A DNA stretch of 64,000 nt from Microvirga sp. Mcv34 (lineage in GTDB: Bacteria > Pseudomonadota > Alphaproteobacteria > Rhizobiales > Beijerinckiaceae): positions 53,002-117,001 of the forward strand of contig NZ_JALJRK010000010.1 of assembly GCF_024519725.1 (NCBI RefSeq), read 5' to 3'. The notes under the pieces were generated by a model that saw only the letters and a list, made by a program, of their open reading frames with translations, was not told where the DNA came from and ran no database searches. Shown one piece after another: positions 30,293 through 39,130 of the stretch. Numbering within the stretch: position 1 is the stretch's first letter; every line of letters starts with the position of its first letter. A program made the translations under genes and the position numbers.

Positions 30293-32590
30293 TCAGCGTC
30301 CTTCTTCCGCGCAAGGCCGTCCAGGCCGGCAGCGTTCGGGATGCCCCCCGCCCTGGCGGTTGCCGGATGGCGCGGGTGCGGGGCGAACCTGCTGCGCCGG
30401 CCTCTCGAAGCCACGCCCGGGGGGCGGCTGCATCGTCGGGCGCGGCGGCTCGCGGAAGGCGCGCTCCTCCCGGGGCGCGTCCATGCGCGGAACGAGCCTG
30501 GGCTGAAAGGCTGGTGCCTCCGGACGCTCCATCCGATGTGCAGGACGCGGCGAGGGACGCTCGCGATCCATTCTGTCCCAGGCGGCAGGCCGCTCGCGCT
30601 CCATCGGCGGGCGCACATTGACGTCCGGGCGCGGTCGGCGCTGCTCCGGTTGAGGGAACACGGCCGTCGGGCGGCCGGCCTCGTGCCGGGCGGGCCGCTC
30701 CCGTTCGATCTCGATCCGCGGCCTCTCGGGCCGGGCCTGCCGCGGCAGGACCTGATCCCTGTCGAAGCGAGGCTCTCTGGGGCGGACCGCATCGCGCATG
30801 GGCTCTTCAGGACGGATCGCCCGAGGATAGACATCGCGCTCGACGGGCCGCACACCGCGCGGCACCTCCGGACGGAAGGCCGGCTGCCCGATATCCGAGC
30901 GACCAGGACGGGGAACTTCCTGACGGGATGGTTCCTGAGGGAACGTCGCGAGGGGAATCGGACGCGGGGGAAGGCGGCCGGGCCGCTGCGGCTGCGCCTC
31001 GCCGGGGCGAACGCCCCTGCCCTCGCGCGGACCTCTCGGATCAACCGAAACCGGAAGCGGCCGCAGCGGCGCGGCCAATCCGGGCTGGCGCGGGACAACC
31101 GGCTCCTGAGGGCGCAGACCGCGGCGCGGACGGGGGCCTCGCTCATCGCCCATGAGTCCGCCGAAGACCGGCGGAGCGGCCACCGGGATGGCGACCGGGC
31201 CGCGTGGCGTGACCGGCGCGATGGGCTGGTAGAACGAGCGCGGCGGACGGGCGCGCACCGGGACCGGAATGGCCATCGGGATCGGCAGCACGCCGGCCAT
31301 GATCGGAGGAGGCGGCGGCTCGCGGACGATGGTCACGAACTCTACGTCCTCGTCGCGCGGCGGCAGGAGATAGACCGGCGCGCGCGGCGGCGGCACGTCG
31401 CGGATGATGGTCGTGACTTCGACGACCTCGACCCGCTCCACCTCGGGCAGCGGCGGCGGCAGATCCACATAGACCACCTCCTCGAAATCCGCCGGCGGCG
31501 CATAGGGGGCCGACAGGCGCGCGAGACGGCGCTCGCAATCCGCCGCATGGGGGCCGTTCGGATAGCGACGCAGATAGGTCCAATAGGCCTCGCGGGTGTT
31601 GCTGGTGAGCGTGCGGCGCCAGACGATGGCCTCGCGGCGGGCGGCCAGCAGGGCCGTCACGTGGCGGGCCAGGCGATGGTCCGGGTAGCGGCGCAGGAAG
31701 GCCTGGTAGTCCTGAATCGTGTCGCGCTCGACCGCGATGGCGTAAGCCTCTTCGGCCGGAACGTCCTCGATCCGGCGCACCTCGCGCACCAGCGGCGCGG
31801 CCGCCGCCTCTGCCTGCTCGAAGAAGACGAAGGAGCTGTTTCCGAGATTGGCCGAATGCCAGGGTATCTGCAGGCCGTTCGTGGCCTCGTGCGTCCTCAG
31901 GCGCGTGCGGGCGAACACCTCGTCGATCGGCATTCCCGGCTGCCGGATCATCTCCGCCAGGGCCGTCGCATAGGCCCCGTAAGGCCCCTGCCTATCGGCC
32001 GCGACAATGTTGGGAGCCGAGGAGAAGGCCATCAGGAACCCGGCAGGCGGCTCCATTAGGGCGAGGCCCTGAGCCAGCGGCTTACCGTCGGAGGGAAAAG
32101 ACTCTCGGTAATCCTCCATGTCGGCCACGACAATGCGAACCTGAGCTGAGGTGCGTTCGAGCGAACGAGTCAAATCTGAAAGACGGAAGCCCTCTAGAAG
32201 TACGTCCATATGGCGTTGGACATTGGCGTCGACAGGTATGAAATAATTCTCGCCTTCGAGCTGGATGCCATAGCCCGATAGATAGATCATCACGACGGCG
32301 CTTGGCTCTAGGGCTTGAGCCTTATCTAGGAAATCGCGCATTACGCTACGCAGGTCGTTGCTTCTCAGATCGCGACCCTGAACAACCTCGAAACCGGCAC
32401 TGGTCAATGTCTGTGCAATTAACCCGGCGTCGTTGGTGGTCGTGATCGGATGGCGGCTCTGATTCAAATATTCGCGTTGACCGATGACGAGTGCGAGACG
32501 CTGCGGTTGGGCTGCAGCATATGAAAAGGCGCCAATAAAGGCTGTCGCAACTAGAAAAATAAAAACGATAGCACGTTTCAGACGAGACAC
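30293..32590 (-). CDS. Caspase-fold (C14) protein lacking the catalytic His/Cys
   Basis: The 765-residue protein starts at a GTG with an export signal or anchor to about residue 28. A caspase-like domain spans roughly residues 30-260, with RLALVIGQREYLN and the paired motif ENYFIPVDA. The catalytic His of the usual SGHG is Tyr107 (YLSGYGIQ), and the DACR Cys motif reads ADMEDYRES, so both catalytic residues appear absent. Helical repeats follow to about 400, then a 330-residue disordered tail rich in Arg, Pro and Glu. The N-terminal third, about 32060-32590, is less GC-rich than the rest. A scaffold rather than a protease is likely. Confidence 0.75.
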   Translation of the reverse strand: MSRLKRAIVFIFLVATAFIGAFSYAAAQPQRLALVIGQREYLNQSRHPITTTNDAGLIAQTLTSAGFEVVQGRDLRSNDLRSVMRDFLDKAQALEPSAVVMIYLSGYGIQLEGENYFIPVDANVQRHMDVLLEGFRLSDLTRSLERTSAQVRIVVADMEDYRESFPSDGKPLAQGLALMEPPAGFLMAFSSAPNIVAADRQGPYGAYATALAEMIRQPGMPIDEVFARTRLRTHEATNGLQIPWHSANLGNSSFVFFEQAEAAAAPLVREVRRIEDVPAEEAYAIAVERDTIQDYQAFLRRYPDHRLARHVTALLAARREAIVWRRTLTSNTREAYWTYLRRYPNGPHAADCERRLARLSAPYAPPADFEEVVYVDLPPPLPEVERVEVVEVTTIIRDVPPPRAPVYLLPPRDEDVEFVTIVREPPPPPIMAGVLPIPMAIPVPVRARPPRSFYQPIAPVTPRGPVAIPVAAPPVFGGLMGDERGPRPRRGLRPQEPVVPRQPGLAAPLRPLPVSVDPRGPREGRGVRPGEAQPQRPGRLPPRPIPLATFPQEPSRQEVPRPGRSDIGQPAFRPEVPRGVRPVERDVYPRAIRPEEPMRDAVRPREPRFDRDQVLPRQARPERPRIEIERERPARHEAGRPTAVFPQPEQRRPRPDVNVRPPMERERPAAWDRMDRERPSPRPAHRMERPEAPAFQPRLVPRMDAPREERAFREPPRPTMQPPPGRGFERPAQQVRPAPAPSGNRQGGGHPERCRPGRPCAEEGR

Positions 32591-32694
32591 GGATTGCCCA
32601 CCCCTTTGTCGCCCTTGCGGGTCTTATGCAGATATGGACAAGGCAGTTGAACGGGCTGTGAACGAAATGGGATGGTCGGATGCCGGCTCTTCTG

Positions 32695-32901
32695 TCACCG
32701 CCGTGTCATCGTCAGGTAAACCACGAAGGCCCCGATGGCGACGGCGAGGCCCATGATCACCAGCTGGCGCGTTTCGCCCGTCAGGGCCGCGTCCCGGTAC
32801 ATCTGGTTGAGGCGCTCGGCGCGTTCGGGATCGCGCGACATAAAGAGTCCGATGACGATGCTCAACGTGGCAAGGCCGAGAATCCAGTAGGTCGGGCGCA
32901 T
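32695..32901 (-). CDS. Small two-helix membrane protein
   Basis: The 68-residue product has membrane helices at about residues 4-20 and 47-64, joined by a charged linker. It lies 12 bases after the stop of the enoyl-CoA hydratase gene on the same strand, so it is probably cotranscribed. I recognise no family. Confidence 0.7.
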   Translation of the reverse strand: MRPTYWILGLATLSIVIGLFMSRDPERAERLNQMYRDAALTGETRQLVIMGLAVAIGAFVVYLTMTRR

Positions 32902-32913
32902 CGGGCTTTCTCC

Positions 32914-33705
32914 TTATCGTCCCTCGAACCGGGGAGCTCGCTTCTCGCGGAACGCCGCGACGCCTTCCATGAAGTCGTGGCTCGATCCCGCCTCGGCCTG
33001 AAACCTGGCTTCGAGATCGAGTTGGGCTTCGAGATCGTTCGCCAGGCTCTGTCCCACCGCCTGCTTGGTGAGGCGATAGGCGAGTCCCGGCCCCTCGGCA
33101 AGCTTTGCGGCGAAAGCCGCCACGTCGACCGCGAAGGATACATCGTCGAAGACCTTGTAGACGAGCCCCATCCTCTGGGCCTCCTCGGCCGGGATGGCCT
33201 CGGCGCTCAGCATCAGGGCGAGCGCCTGCTTGGGACCGACGAGGCGCGGCAGGATCCAGGTGCCGCCGGCATCCGGGATCAGGCCAATCTTGGCGAAGGC
33301 CTCCTGCAGATAGGCCGAGCGCGCCGCCACGACGATGTCGCAGGCGAGCGCGATGTTCATGGAGGCGCCGACCGCCGGGCCGTTCAGGGCAGCGATGGTC
33401 GGCTTCGCGTAATCGGCGAGCCTGAGCACCAGCGGGTTGTAATCGCGGGTGAGCGCGGGTCCGAGATCGATACGGCCCTGCTCGTCGCGCTTGAGATCGA
33501 CCGTCAGATCCTGGCCCGAGGAGAACGCCCGCCCCTCCCCGGTCAGCACCACCACGCGCACTGCCTCGTCCCGCTCGCATTGGTCCAGCGCGTCCCGAAG
33601 GTCCGCGTGCATCTCGGCGTTGAAAGCGTTCATCTTCTCCGGCCGGGACAGCGTGATGGTCGCGACCGATCCGTCGACGGCGCAGCGCAGGGTCGTCGGG
33701 CTCAT
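32914..33705 (-). CDS. paaG: Enoyl-CoA hydratase/isomerase family protein, PaaG-like
   Basis: The 263-residue crotonase-fold protein has the oxyanion-hole segments AFSSGQDLTVD and NGPAVGASMNIALACDIV. The stretch IGLIPDAGGTWILPRLVG is characteristic of PaaG (2-(1,2-epoxy-1,2-dihydrophenyl)acetyl-CoA isomerase), with Asp in place of the Glu used by hydratases. No other phenylacetate genes are nearby, so a general enoyl-CoA isomerase role is possible. A small membrane-protein gene follows. Confidence 0.87.
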   Translation of the reverse strand: MSPTTLRCAVDGSVATITLSRPEKMNAFNAEMHADLRDALDQCERDEAVRVVVLTGEGRAFSSGQDLTVDLKRDEQGRIDLGPALTRDYNPLVLRLADYAKPTIAALNGPAVGASMNIALACDIVVAARSAYLQEAFAKIGLIPDAGGTWILPRLVGPKQALALMLSAEAIPAEEAQRMGLVYKVFDDVSFAVDVAAFAAKLAEGPGLAYRLTKQAVGQSLANDLEAQLDLEARFQAEAGSSHDFMEGVAAFREKRAPRFEGR

Positions 33706-33859
33706 GCCTCAAAGCTCCTTGTCGTCGGGACCGAACATAGAACGGATCTCCGATCGGAGAACCCGTAAAAGTCGTGTTCAGACTAAGGAAGGATGACGCC
33801 CCGCATGGCCGATCGCCCGATCATTCAAATTGGTCTGACCTTCCGCTCGATATGCGACA

Positions 33860-34081
33860 TCAAAGATCGGTTGACTGAAGGACTTCGAAACGGACGCTCA
33901 ACTCGCTCTCGAGAACCGCGCGGCTATAGACTTCGCCCACTCTTCTGATCTCGTAACGGGGCTCCTCGCCGCCGGAGGGTAAAAGCTGGGTCACGACGAA
34001 TGCTCCGGTCCATGCCGGGCCAATGAAGCGCTTGGCGGTGAACGTCACATGCTGACCACGCGCATAAAGATAGTTGGACAC
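33860..34081 (-). CDS. Small conserved protein, paralog A of a pair
   Basis: The 73-residue product begins at a GTG at 34081 with AAGGG about 7 bases upstream; the longer reading starts with TTG. It shares with the next gene the pattern ARGQHVTF-x-AKRF, then a mid-chain EEPRYEIRR and ending in ESELSVRF. Similar short proteins of rhizobia probably have an SH3-like barrel. Function unknown. It may be cotranscribed with the gene upstream, 176 bases away. Confidence 0.55.
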   Translation of the reverse strand: MSNYLYARGQHVTFTAKRFIGPAWTGAFVVTQLLPSGGEEPRYEIRRVGEVYSRAVLESELSVRFEVLQSTDL

Positions 34082-34257
34082 AGGAAATCCCTTCAAATCT
34101 CGGATGAATCGGCCGAGAGACCATCCGACTGGCGGTTCCAGGGCTTAAAGAGCGGTGATGAAGAAGGCCCCGAACCGGACAGTGACGGTGGGGCCGACTG
34201 GGATGAGTAGAGTGCGTCCATTCTGCGTCGGAACGGCTCCGCGCCTGAACGTGGATG

Positions 34258-34605
34258 TCATTGCCTGAACGGGTACGATTGCTCGTTCTTGTGCTGGGCT
34301 CTGCGCGGCAGGCTTGCCCAGGGAACGAGGTTCAGATTGGCAGGCTCGTTCATGCCTGTTTCATCCAGGGAATCCGAGCTATCTGCCGCTCGAAAGGCAC
34401 TCATTGGAGAACCATCCCGGCTCAGCTCATCTTCGCCAGCCACGCAATCGTAAGGCCGCATGGCGGATCGAATCTGATATTGCGGTTCGCGACGTCTTGA
34501 GTCCAGGCAGCCGACGATCGTGTATGGCTGCTTGCAAACGACGTGAGGGAAACGCTGCTCCGTATAGAGAACATGATCTCCAACAGCAAAATGGTGGGCT
34601 CTCAT
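34258..34605 (-). CDS. Small conserved protein, paralog B of a pair
   Basis: The 115-residue product has GGAG 7 bases before the ATG. The first 60 residues parallel paralog A: VGDHVLYTEQRF, REPQYQIRS and AGEDELS. The C-terminal half is unstructured and unrelated to A. It lies 82 bases downstream of the CsbD-like gene on the same strand and may belong to that general-stress transcript. Confidence 0.6.
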   Translation of the reverse strand: MRAHHFAVGDHVLYTEQRFPHVVCKQPYTIVGCLDSRRREPQYQIRSAMRPYDCVAGEDELSRDGSPMSAFRAADSSDSLDETGMNEPANLNLVPWASLPRRAQHKNEQSYPFRQ

Positions 34606-34687
34606 GGGGCCGCTCCTTCGTCAGGTCCGGGCAGGTTGAACTGTCGAACAGTTGTTCGCCGCTGCAACTCGTCGGTGGCTGGAACGA

Positions 34688-34903
34688 TCAAAAGCTCCGA
34701 TCCGACCACCAGATTTCGACGTCCTGAGCCGCCACCTCGCGAGCGAGCCCGTATTGCTCCTGAACGCGATCGATCAGCTCAGATTTCGTCTTGATCTGCG
34801 AGAGGTCCGACATGGACAGGCGATTCCATTTGGCTTGGACCTCGCGCATATGGCGTCCTGCAAAAATGTGGTCGTCCCAACCGTCGAATATTTGTGACAT
34901 GAA
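34688..34903 (-). CDS. CsbD-like stress protein
   Basis: The 71-residue protein matches CsbD: QAKWNRLSMSDLSQIKTK followed by ELIDRVQEQYGLAREVA, i.e. W-x-KL-x-xxDL and a final YG-x-A pattern. CsbD proteins are small, abundant general-stress proteins of unknown role. The ATG at 34903 is chosen over a TTG at 34927 because that TTG falls inside the promoter. An exact EcfG promoter lies just upstream at 34926-34950. Confidence 0.78.
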   Translation of the reverse strand, partial: FMSQIFDGWDDHIFAGRHMREVQAKWNRLSMSDLSQIKTKSELIDRVQEQYGLAREVAAQDVEIWWSDRSF

Positions 34904-34925
34904 ATTACCTGATATGTATTTTGAC

Positions 34926-34950
34926 AACGGGCCCTATCAGTGATTGTTCC
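34926..34950 (-). promoter_or_regulatory. EcfG (general stress) promoter
   Basis: On the minus strand GGAAC (34950-34946), a 16-base spacer and CGTT (34929-34926) match the EcfG consensus exactly. The CsbD-like ATG is 22 bases further on. The sequence up to 35026 is AT-rich and shows no gene. Confidence 0.75.
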
Positions 34951-35026
34951 ATAATATTCATACTGTATTCCAAATAAGTTCCGACCCACTCCCACAATTA
35001 ATGGCATGAATTTAATATCTACAATA

Positions 35027-35659
35027 TCAATATCTTCTTATTAAGTTTCGAATTTCAGCTTGCAGAGCAGGCAAAATTTCATCCTGGAACCATGGGTTTT
35101 TCTTAAGCCACCCATTATTGCGCCAGGATGGATGCGGTAAGGGCAGGATGCGGGGCTTCTGCGGACTGCCGAGGATCGTCCGCCAGCGCCGCACGGTCCC
35201 GGTCAGCCCGTCCTTGAAATCGTCTCCCATGTGCCAGGCCTGGGCGTATTGGCCGATCAGGAGCACGAGATCGAGGCCGGGGAGCGCCTCGAAGAGCGGC
35301 CGTCGCCAGGCCTCGGCGCATTCCCGGCGAGGACCGAGATCGCCGCCCTTGGCATCCTGGCCCGGAAAGCAGGAGCCCATGGGCACGATGGCGACCTTGG
35401 AGGCGTCGTAGAAAGTCGCCCTGTCGAGGCCGAGCCAGTCGCGCAGGCGCGTGCCCGAACGATCATCGAAAGGGATGCCGCTGGCATGGGCGCGGGTTCC
35501 CGGCGCCTGACTGGCGATGCACAGCCGCGCCGTCGCGCTGCCCTGGATGATCGGGCGCGGCTCGTGCGGCAGGGCGGCGCCGAAGCGCGGCGCGTCGCGG
35601 CAGATCCGGCAGGCTCTCAGTTGTGCGGCAAGATCGTCGAAACTCGGGGAGGGATTCAT
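35027..35659 (-). CDS. Uracil-DNA glycosylase superfamily protein
   Basis: The 210-residue protein has LCIASQAPGTRAHASGIPFD near residues 44-63, DLVLLIGQYAQAWH near 137 and the C-terminal LPLPHPSWRN, the family's PHPS-type motif. UDG-superfamily enzymes remove uracil or related bases from DNA; this clade is uncharacterised to my knowledge. The ATG at 35659 avoids overlap with the upstream thermonuclease gene. The last 100 bases of the gene are AT-richer than the rest. Confidence 0.82.
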   Translation of the reverse strand: MNPSPSFDDLAAQLRACRICRDAPRFGAALPHEPRPIIQGSATARLCIASQAPGTRAHASGIPFDDRSGTRLRDWLGLDRATFYDASKVAIVPMGSCFPGQDAKGGDLGPRRECAEAWRRPLFEALPGLDLVLLIGQYAQAWHMGDDFKDGLTGTVRRWRTILGSPQKPRILPLPHPSWRNNGWLKKNPWFQDEILPALQAEIRNLIRRY

Positions 35660-35726
35660 CCCCATCAGATGGGGATCGAGGCCCAGGCCGAGGAGATGCC
35701 CGGAGGAACGACACGACGTCGCTCCC

Positions 35727-36230
35727 TCACGAGTTGCGCCTGCGCCAATCCTGCGGGCGCTCGAAATCGCCCTCCCAGAGTCCGGTCGAGCGCTTGCGGG
35801 CGCGGGTTTCCTCGGCATCGTAGTCTCGTCCGTAGGAAACGGCCCAGCCGTCCTCCACCATGCGGGCGCCGATGTCCCGGCCGTTCACCGTGCAGCGGGC
35901 GAGAACGCGCTGGTAGCGGTCGCGGCCGGTGGCGCGGCAGCGCACCGTCTCGCCGGACACGAGATCGATCAGCACCCGGCGGGAGGTCTCGCCGCAGGCA
36001 TAGGAACGACCTGCGCGGGAGCAATGCTGCCTGATCTCGGGCGCGTCGATCCCCTTGAGGCGGATGCGCGTCTCGCCGATGCGGATCGTATCCCCGTCGG
36101 TCACCTGGGCCCGGCCATCGAGGGAGCGCCCGTTCGGCTTCAGCGCGAGCCCGGCCCCGCCGGCGAGCGCCAGCGCGACGATCAGGGAGGTGATGCCGCT
36201 CGACCGGGAGCGGCGACGCCGGAACCTCAC
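35727..36230 (-). CDS. Thermonuclease (SNase) family nuclease
   Basis: The 167-residue protein has an N-terminal membrane anchor or signal (residues 12-30) and an SNase domain with VTDGDTIRIGETRIRLKGID, ending in the DAPE motif, near residues 43-65, a later catalytic Arg/Glu pair around GETSRRVL, and YGRDYDAEETRARKRSTGLW near the end. It starts with GTG that overlaps the cobT stop (GTGA). It probably degrades nucleic acid in the periplasm or at the membrane. Confidence 0.88.
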   Translation of the reverse strand: MRFRRRRSRSSGITSLIVALALAGGAGLALKPNGRSLDGRAQVTDGDTIRIGETRIRLKGIDAPEIRQHCSRAGRSYACGETSRRVLIDLVSGETVRCRATGRDRYQRVLARCTVNGRDIGARMVEDGWAVSYGRDYDAEETRARKRSTGLWEGDFERPQDWRRRNS

Positions 36231-37252
36231 GACAGGCGCTCGGAAACTCCCGCCTGCCCGAAGGTGGCCATGTCCCGATGCACCGCCGCCGCGGCTTTCA
36301 CGAGGCCAGCCGCCAGAGCTGCGCCGGAGCCTTCGCCGAGCCGCATCCCGAGGGCCAGGAGCGGCACCTTGCCGATGCGGGTCAGCACGTCCTGGTGCGC
36401 GCCCTCGGCGCTCAGATGGCCGGCGATGCAGTGATCGATGGTCGAGGGATGGATGGCGTGAAGGACCGCAGCCGCGGAGGTGGCCACATAGCCGTCGAGG
36501 ATCACGGGAATGCGCTGGAGGCGCGCCGCGAGAATAGCGCCCGCCATGGCGGCGATCTCACGCCCGCCGAGGCGGCGCAGCAATTCGAGCGGATCCTTCA
36601 GGCTGTCGCCATGATGGGCGATGGCCGCTTCGACCGCCGCAACCTTGCGCTTGAGCCCCTCGTCGTCCACCCCCGTGCCGCGCCCGACCCAATGCTCGGC
36701 CGACCCGCCGTAAAGGGCCGTGTAGATGGCGGCCGCGATGGTGGTGTTGCCGATTCCCATCTCGCCGATGGCGAGCAGATCGGTCCCGCCGGCGATCGCC
36801 TCCATGCCGAAGGCCATGGTGGCGACGCAGGACTTCTCGTCCATCGCGTCAGCCTCGGTGATGTCGCCGGTCGGCATGTCGATGGCGAGGTCGAAAACCT
36901 TGAAGCCCAGGCCATAGGCGGCGCAGATCTGGTTGATGGCCGCCCCGCCGGCGGCGAAATTCTCCAGCATCTGGCGGTTCACCTCGGAGGGGAACGCCGA
37001 GACGCCCTTGGCGGTCACCCCGTGGCTTGCGGCGAAGACGCAGACGAGGGGGCGGTCGACGGTCGGAACGGGCTTCGCCTGCCAGGCCGCGAGCCATTCG
37101 GCGATCCGCTCCAGGCGCCCCAGGCTCCCGGTGGGCTTGGTGAGCTGGCGGTCACGCGCCTGCACGGCCTCGACGGCGGCCTCGTCAGGACCGGGCATGG
37201 TCGTGATCAGGCGGCGGATATCGTCGAAAGGTGAGGACACGGCATCAGACAT
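36227..37252 (-). CDS. cobT: Nicotinate-nucleotide--dimethylbenzimidazole phosphoribosyltransferase
   Basis: CobT activates dimethylbenzimidazole for the lower ligand of cobalamin. The 341-residue protein has TKPTGSLGRLERIAEWLAA near residue 35-53, GEMGIGNTTIAAAI near 175 and the C-terminal LGMRLGEGSGAALA with the catalytic Glu region. It is divergent from cobS, 78 bases away, and its stop overlaps the GTG of the nuclease gene. Confidence 0.95.
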   Translation of the reverse strand: MSDAVSSPFDDIRRLITTMPGPDEAAVEAVQARDRQLTKPTGSLGRLERIAEWLAAWQAKPVPTVDRPLVCVFAASHGVTAKGVSAFPSEVNRQMLENFAAGGAAINQICAAYGLGFKVFDLAIDMPTGDITEADAMDEKSCVATMAFGMEAIAGGTDLLAIGEMGIGNTTIAAAIYTALYGGSAEHWVGRGTGVDDEGLKRKVAAVEAAIAHHGDSLKDPLELLRRLGGREIAAMAGAILAARLQRIPVILDGYVATSAAAVLHAIHPSTIDHCIAGHLSAEGAHQDVLTRIGKVPLLALGMRLGEGSGAALAAGLVKAAAAVHRDMATFGQAGVSERLS

Positions 37253-37330
37253 GGAGGGCTCCGGCCCCGGGGGGCATTGCAGAACACGAAGAGGCGTGAC
37301 CTATAACGACCCATGCACGCGGGGTGAAGC

Positions 37331-38164
37331 ATGTCGGAGCAATTTGAGCAGGGTAAGGCCGCCATCGGCGGCTGGCGGGCGATTGTCACCGACTTGGCCC
37401 ATTGCGTGCGCTTCTATTCCCGGCTGCCGGTGCCGACCCTTCCCTTCGAGCGGGACGCCCATGGGCTGCCGAACTTTACCCGCGTGGTGCGGGTGATCCC
37501 GCTCGGGGGGCTCGTCATCGGCGCCCTCCCGGCGGTCCTGCTCGGCCTGGCCCTTGTCCTCGATCTCGGCCCCTGGCTCGCCGCTATGCTGGCCGTGGCC
37601 GCCCTGGTGACGACGACCGGGGCCCTGCATGAGGACGGACTCGCCGACGTCGCCGACAGCGTCGGCGGCTCGACCCGCGAGAAGCGCCTGGAGATCATGC
37701 GCGACAGCCGGATCGGCTCCTTCGGGGCCGCGGCGCTGTTTCTGGGCCTGGCACTCAGGGTCGGGGCGCTCGCCACTCTCGCTTCCAGGCTCGACGCAGC
37801 CGCCGTGATGGCGGTGGTCCTCGTCGTCGCGTGCCTGTCCCGCACGGCCGGGCTGATTCCCCTCGTGTTCCTGCCGCCGGCCCGCCGGGACGGCGTCGCC
37901 CGGGCTGTCGGGCAGCCGGCGCGGGAGACGTTCTGGCTGGCCGCAGGCATTGCCGGGGGAATCGCCGTCGTCCTCGGAGCCCTTTCGGGCCTGCCGCCGC
38001 TCGGCATCGCCCTGATGCTGATTCTCTCGGGCCTCGCGGGCCTTGCCCTCAGCGGCTTCGCGGCGCGGCATCTTGGAGGGCAGACGGGGGATGTGATCGG
38101 CGCCGCCCAGCAGGTAGCGGAGATCGCTGCGCTGATCGGCCTCTTGACCACCGTCCACCCGTAA
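37331..38164 (+). CDS. cobS: Adenosylcobinamide-GDP ribazoletransferase
   Basis: CobS joins the CobT product to adenosylcobinamide-GDP in the inner membrane. The 277-residue protein has about six membrane segments and the acidic motif GALHEDGLADVADSVGG near residues 97-113, plus SRIGSFGAAALF. Together with cobT it covers the last nucleotide-loop steps; other cob genes are not in the window. The DUF1289 gene starts 15 bases later. Confidence 0.93.
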   Translation: MSEQFEQGKAAIGGWRAIVTDLAHCVRFYSRLPVPTLPFERDAHGLPNFTRVVRVIPLGGLVIGALPAVLLGLALVLDLGPWLAAMLAVAALVTTTGALHEDGLADVADSVGGSTREKRLEIMRDSRIGSFGAAALFLGLALRVGALATLASRLDAAAVMAVVLVVACLSRTAGLIPLVFLPPARRDGVARAVGQPARETFWLAAGIAGGIAVVLGALSGLPPLGIALMLILSGLAGLALSGFAARHLGGQTGDVIGAAQQVAEIAALIGLLTTVHP

Positions 38165-38179
38165 CGACATGAAGATAAG

Positions 38180-38395
38180 ATGACCCGCGTTTCCAGCCCC
38201 TGCATCCGTGTCTGCATGCTCGACCCCGAAACGGGGCTCTGCGAAGGCTGCGGCCGCACGCGGGAGGAGATCGCCGGCTGGTACCGCATGAGCGAGGAGG
38301 ACCGCCAGCGGATCATGGCCGAACTCCCGGAGCGGATGCGTCAGGCCTTCGCCATCGAATCTCCGTTCGCGCCGAAAGCCGGCAAGGCGGGTTGA
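38180..38395 (+). CDS. DUF1289 family protein
   Basis: The 71-residue protein has the complete DUF1289 Cys pattern: SPCIRVCMLDPETGLCEGCG, then EEIAGWYRMSEEDRQRI. Four Cys suggest a metal or cluster site. It lies between cobS and a protease gene with almost no spacing, so it is in an operon with both. Confidence 0.93.
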   Translation: MTRVSSPCIRVCMLDPETGLCEGCGRTREEIAGWYRMSEEDRQRIMAELPERMRQAFAIESPFAPKAGKAG

Positions 38396-39096
38396 TGCCG
38401 GGCATTCGCGGCGCGGGCCTCCTCCTTCTCCTGGCTGCCCTGCTCGTGGGGTTGTTCGTCAACGATTCCATCGGCGAGTTTTCGGCCCTGGAGGCTTCGG
38501 GGCTTCTGGCCATCGGCGGCGTGTGCCTGCTCATGGCGGCTTCGATCGTCGAAGGCTTCTCCCGCCACTGGACCTATGGCGTCCAGTCCATCGCGGTCAG
38601 TGGCGGCATCCTGGTCGCCCTGATCGTCACCTATGCGTCCCGGGGAGAATTGCAGGCCGTGATCGACCGCGCCATCGGCGACATCGCGGTCGGACGGACC
38701 GTCGTCACGCCGGAAGGCGAAGTGGTAGCCGCGCGGCGCACCGACGGGAGCTTCATGGTGCAGGGCGAGGTGAACGGCCACGAGACCCGCTTCGTCTTCG
38801 ACACGGGCGCCAGCACCGTCGTCCTGCGCGCGGAGCACGCCGCCGCCCTCGGCTTCAAACCCGACAACTTGAACTATTCCATTCCCGTCGCGACCGCCAA
38901 CGGGGGCGCCCTCGCCGCTCCGGTCATCATCGACCGCCTGACCATCGGGGCGATCACCGAACGCAAGGTCCGCGCGCTCATCGCCCGCGAAGGCGTGCTC
39001 CACGCCAACCTCCTCGGCATGACGTTTCTGGAGCGGCTGGGCTCCTACGAGGTGCGGGGGAACAGATTGATCCTGAGAGCCCGGACAGGCTCGTGA
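38395..39096 (+). CDS. TIGR02281 family membrane aspartic protease
   Basis: The 233-residue protein has three N-terminal membrane segments within about the first 80 residues, then a clan AA retropepsin-like domain with FVFDTGASTVVL near residues 136-147 and LLGMTFLERLGSYEV near the end. The single catalytic Asp means it must dimerise. The start ATG overlaps the DUF1289 stop by one base (TGATG). The active domain is probably periplasmic. Confidence 0.9.
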   Translation: MPGIRGAGLLLLLAALLVGLFVNDSIGEFSALEASGLLAIGGVCLLMAASIVEGFSRHWTYGVQSIAVSGGILVALIVTYASRGELQAVIDRAIGDIAVGRTVVTPEGEVVAARRTDGSFMVQGEVNGHETRFVFDTGASTVVLRAEHAAALGFKPDNLNYSIPVATANGGALAAPVIIDRLTIGAITERKVRALIAREGVLHANLLGMTFLERLGSYEVRGNRLILRARTGS

Positions 39097-39130
39097 CGCC
39101 ACGCCGGGGCGAATGAGAATCCGTCTTCGT

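Noticed and set aside
30197..32059. 620-codon plus-strand frame over the caspase-like gene
   Set aside because: Arg/Gly/Ala-rich antisense frame; the minus-strand gene has domain evidence.
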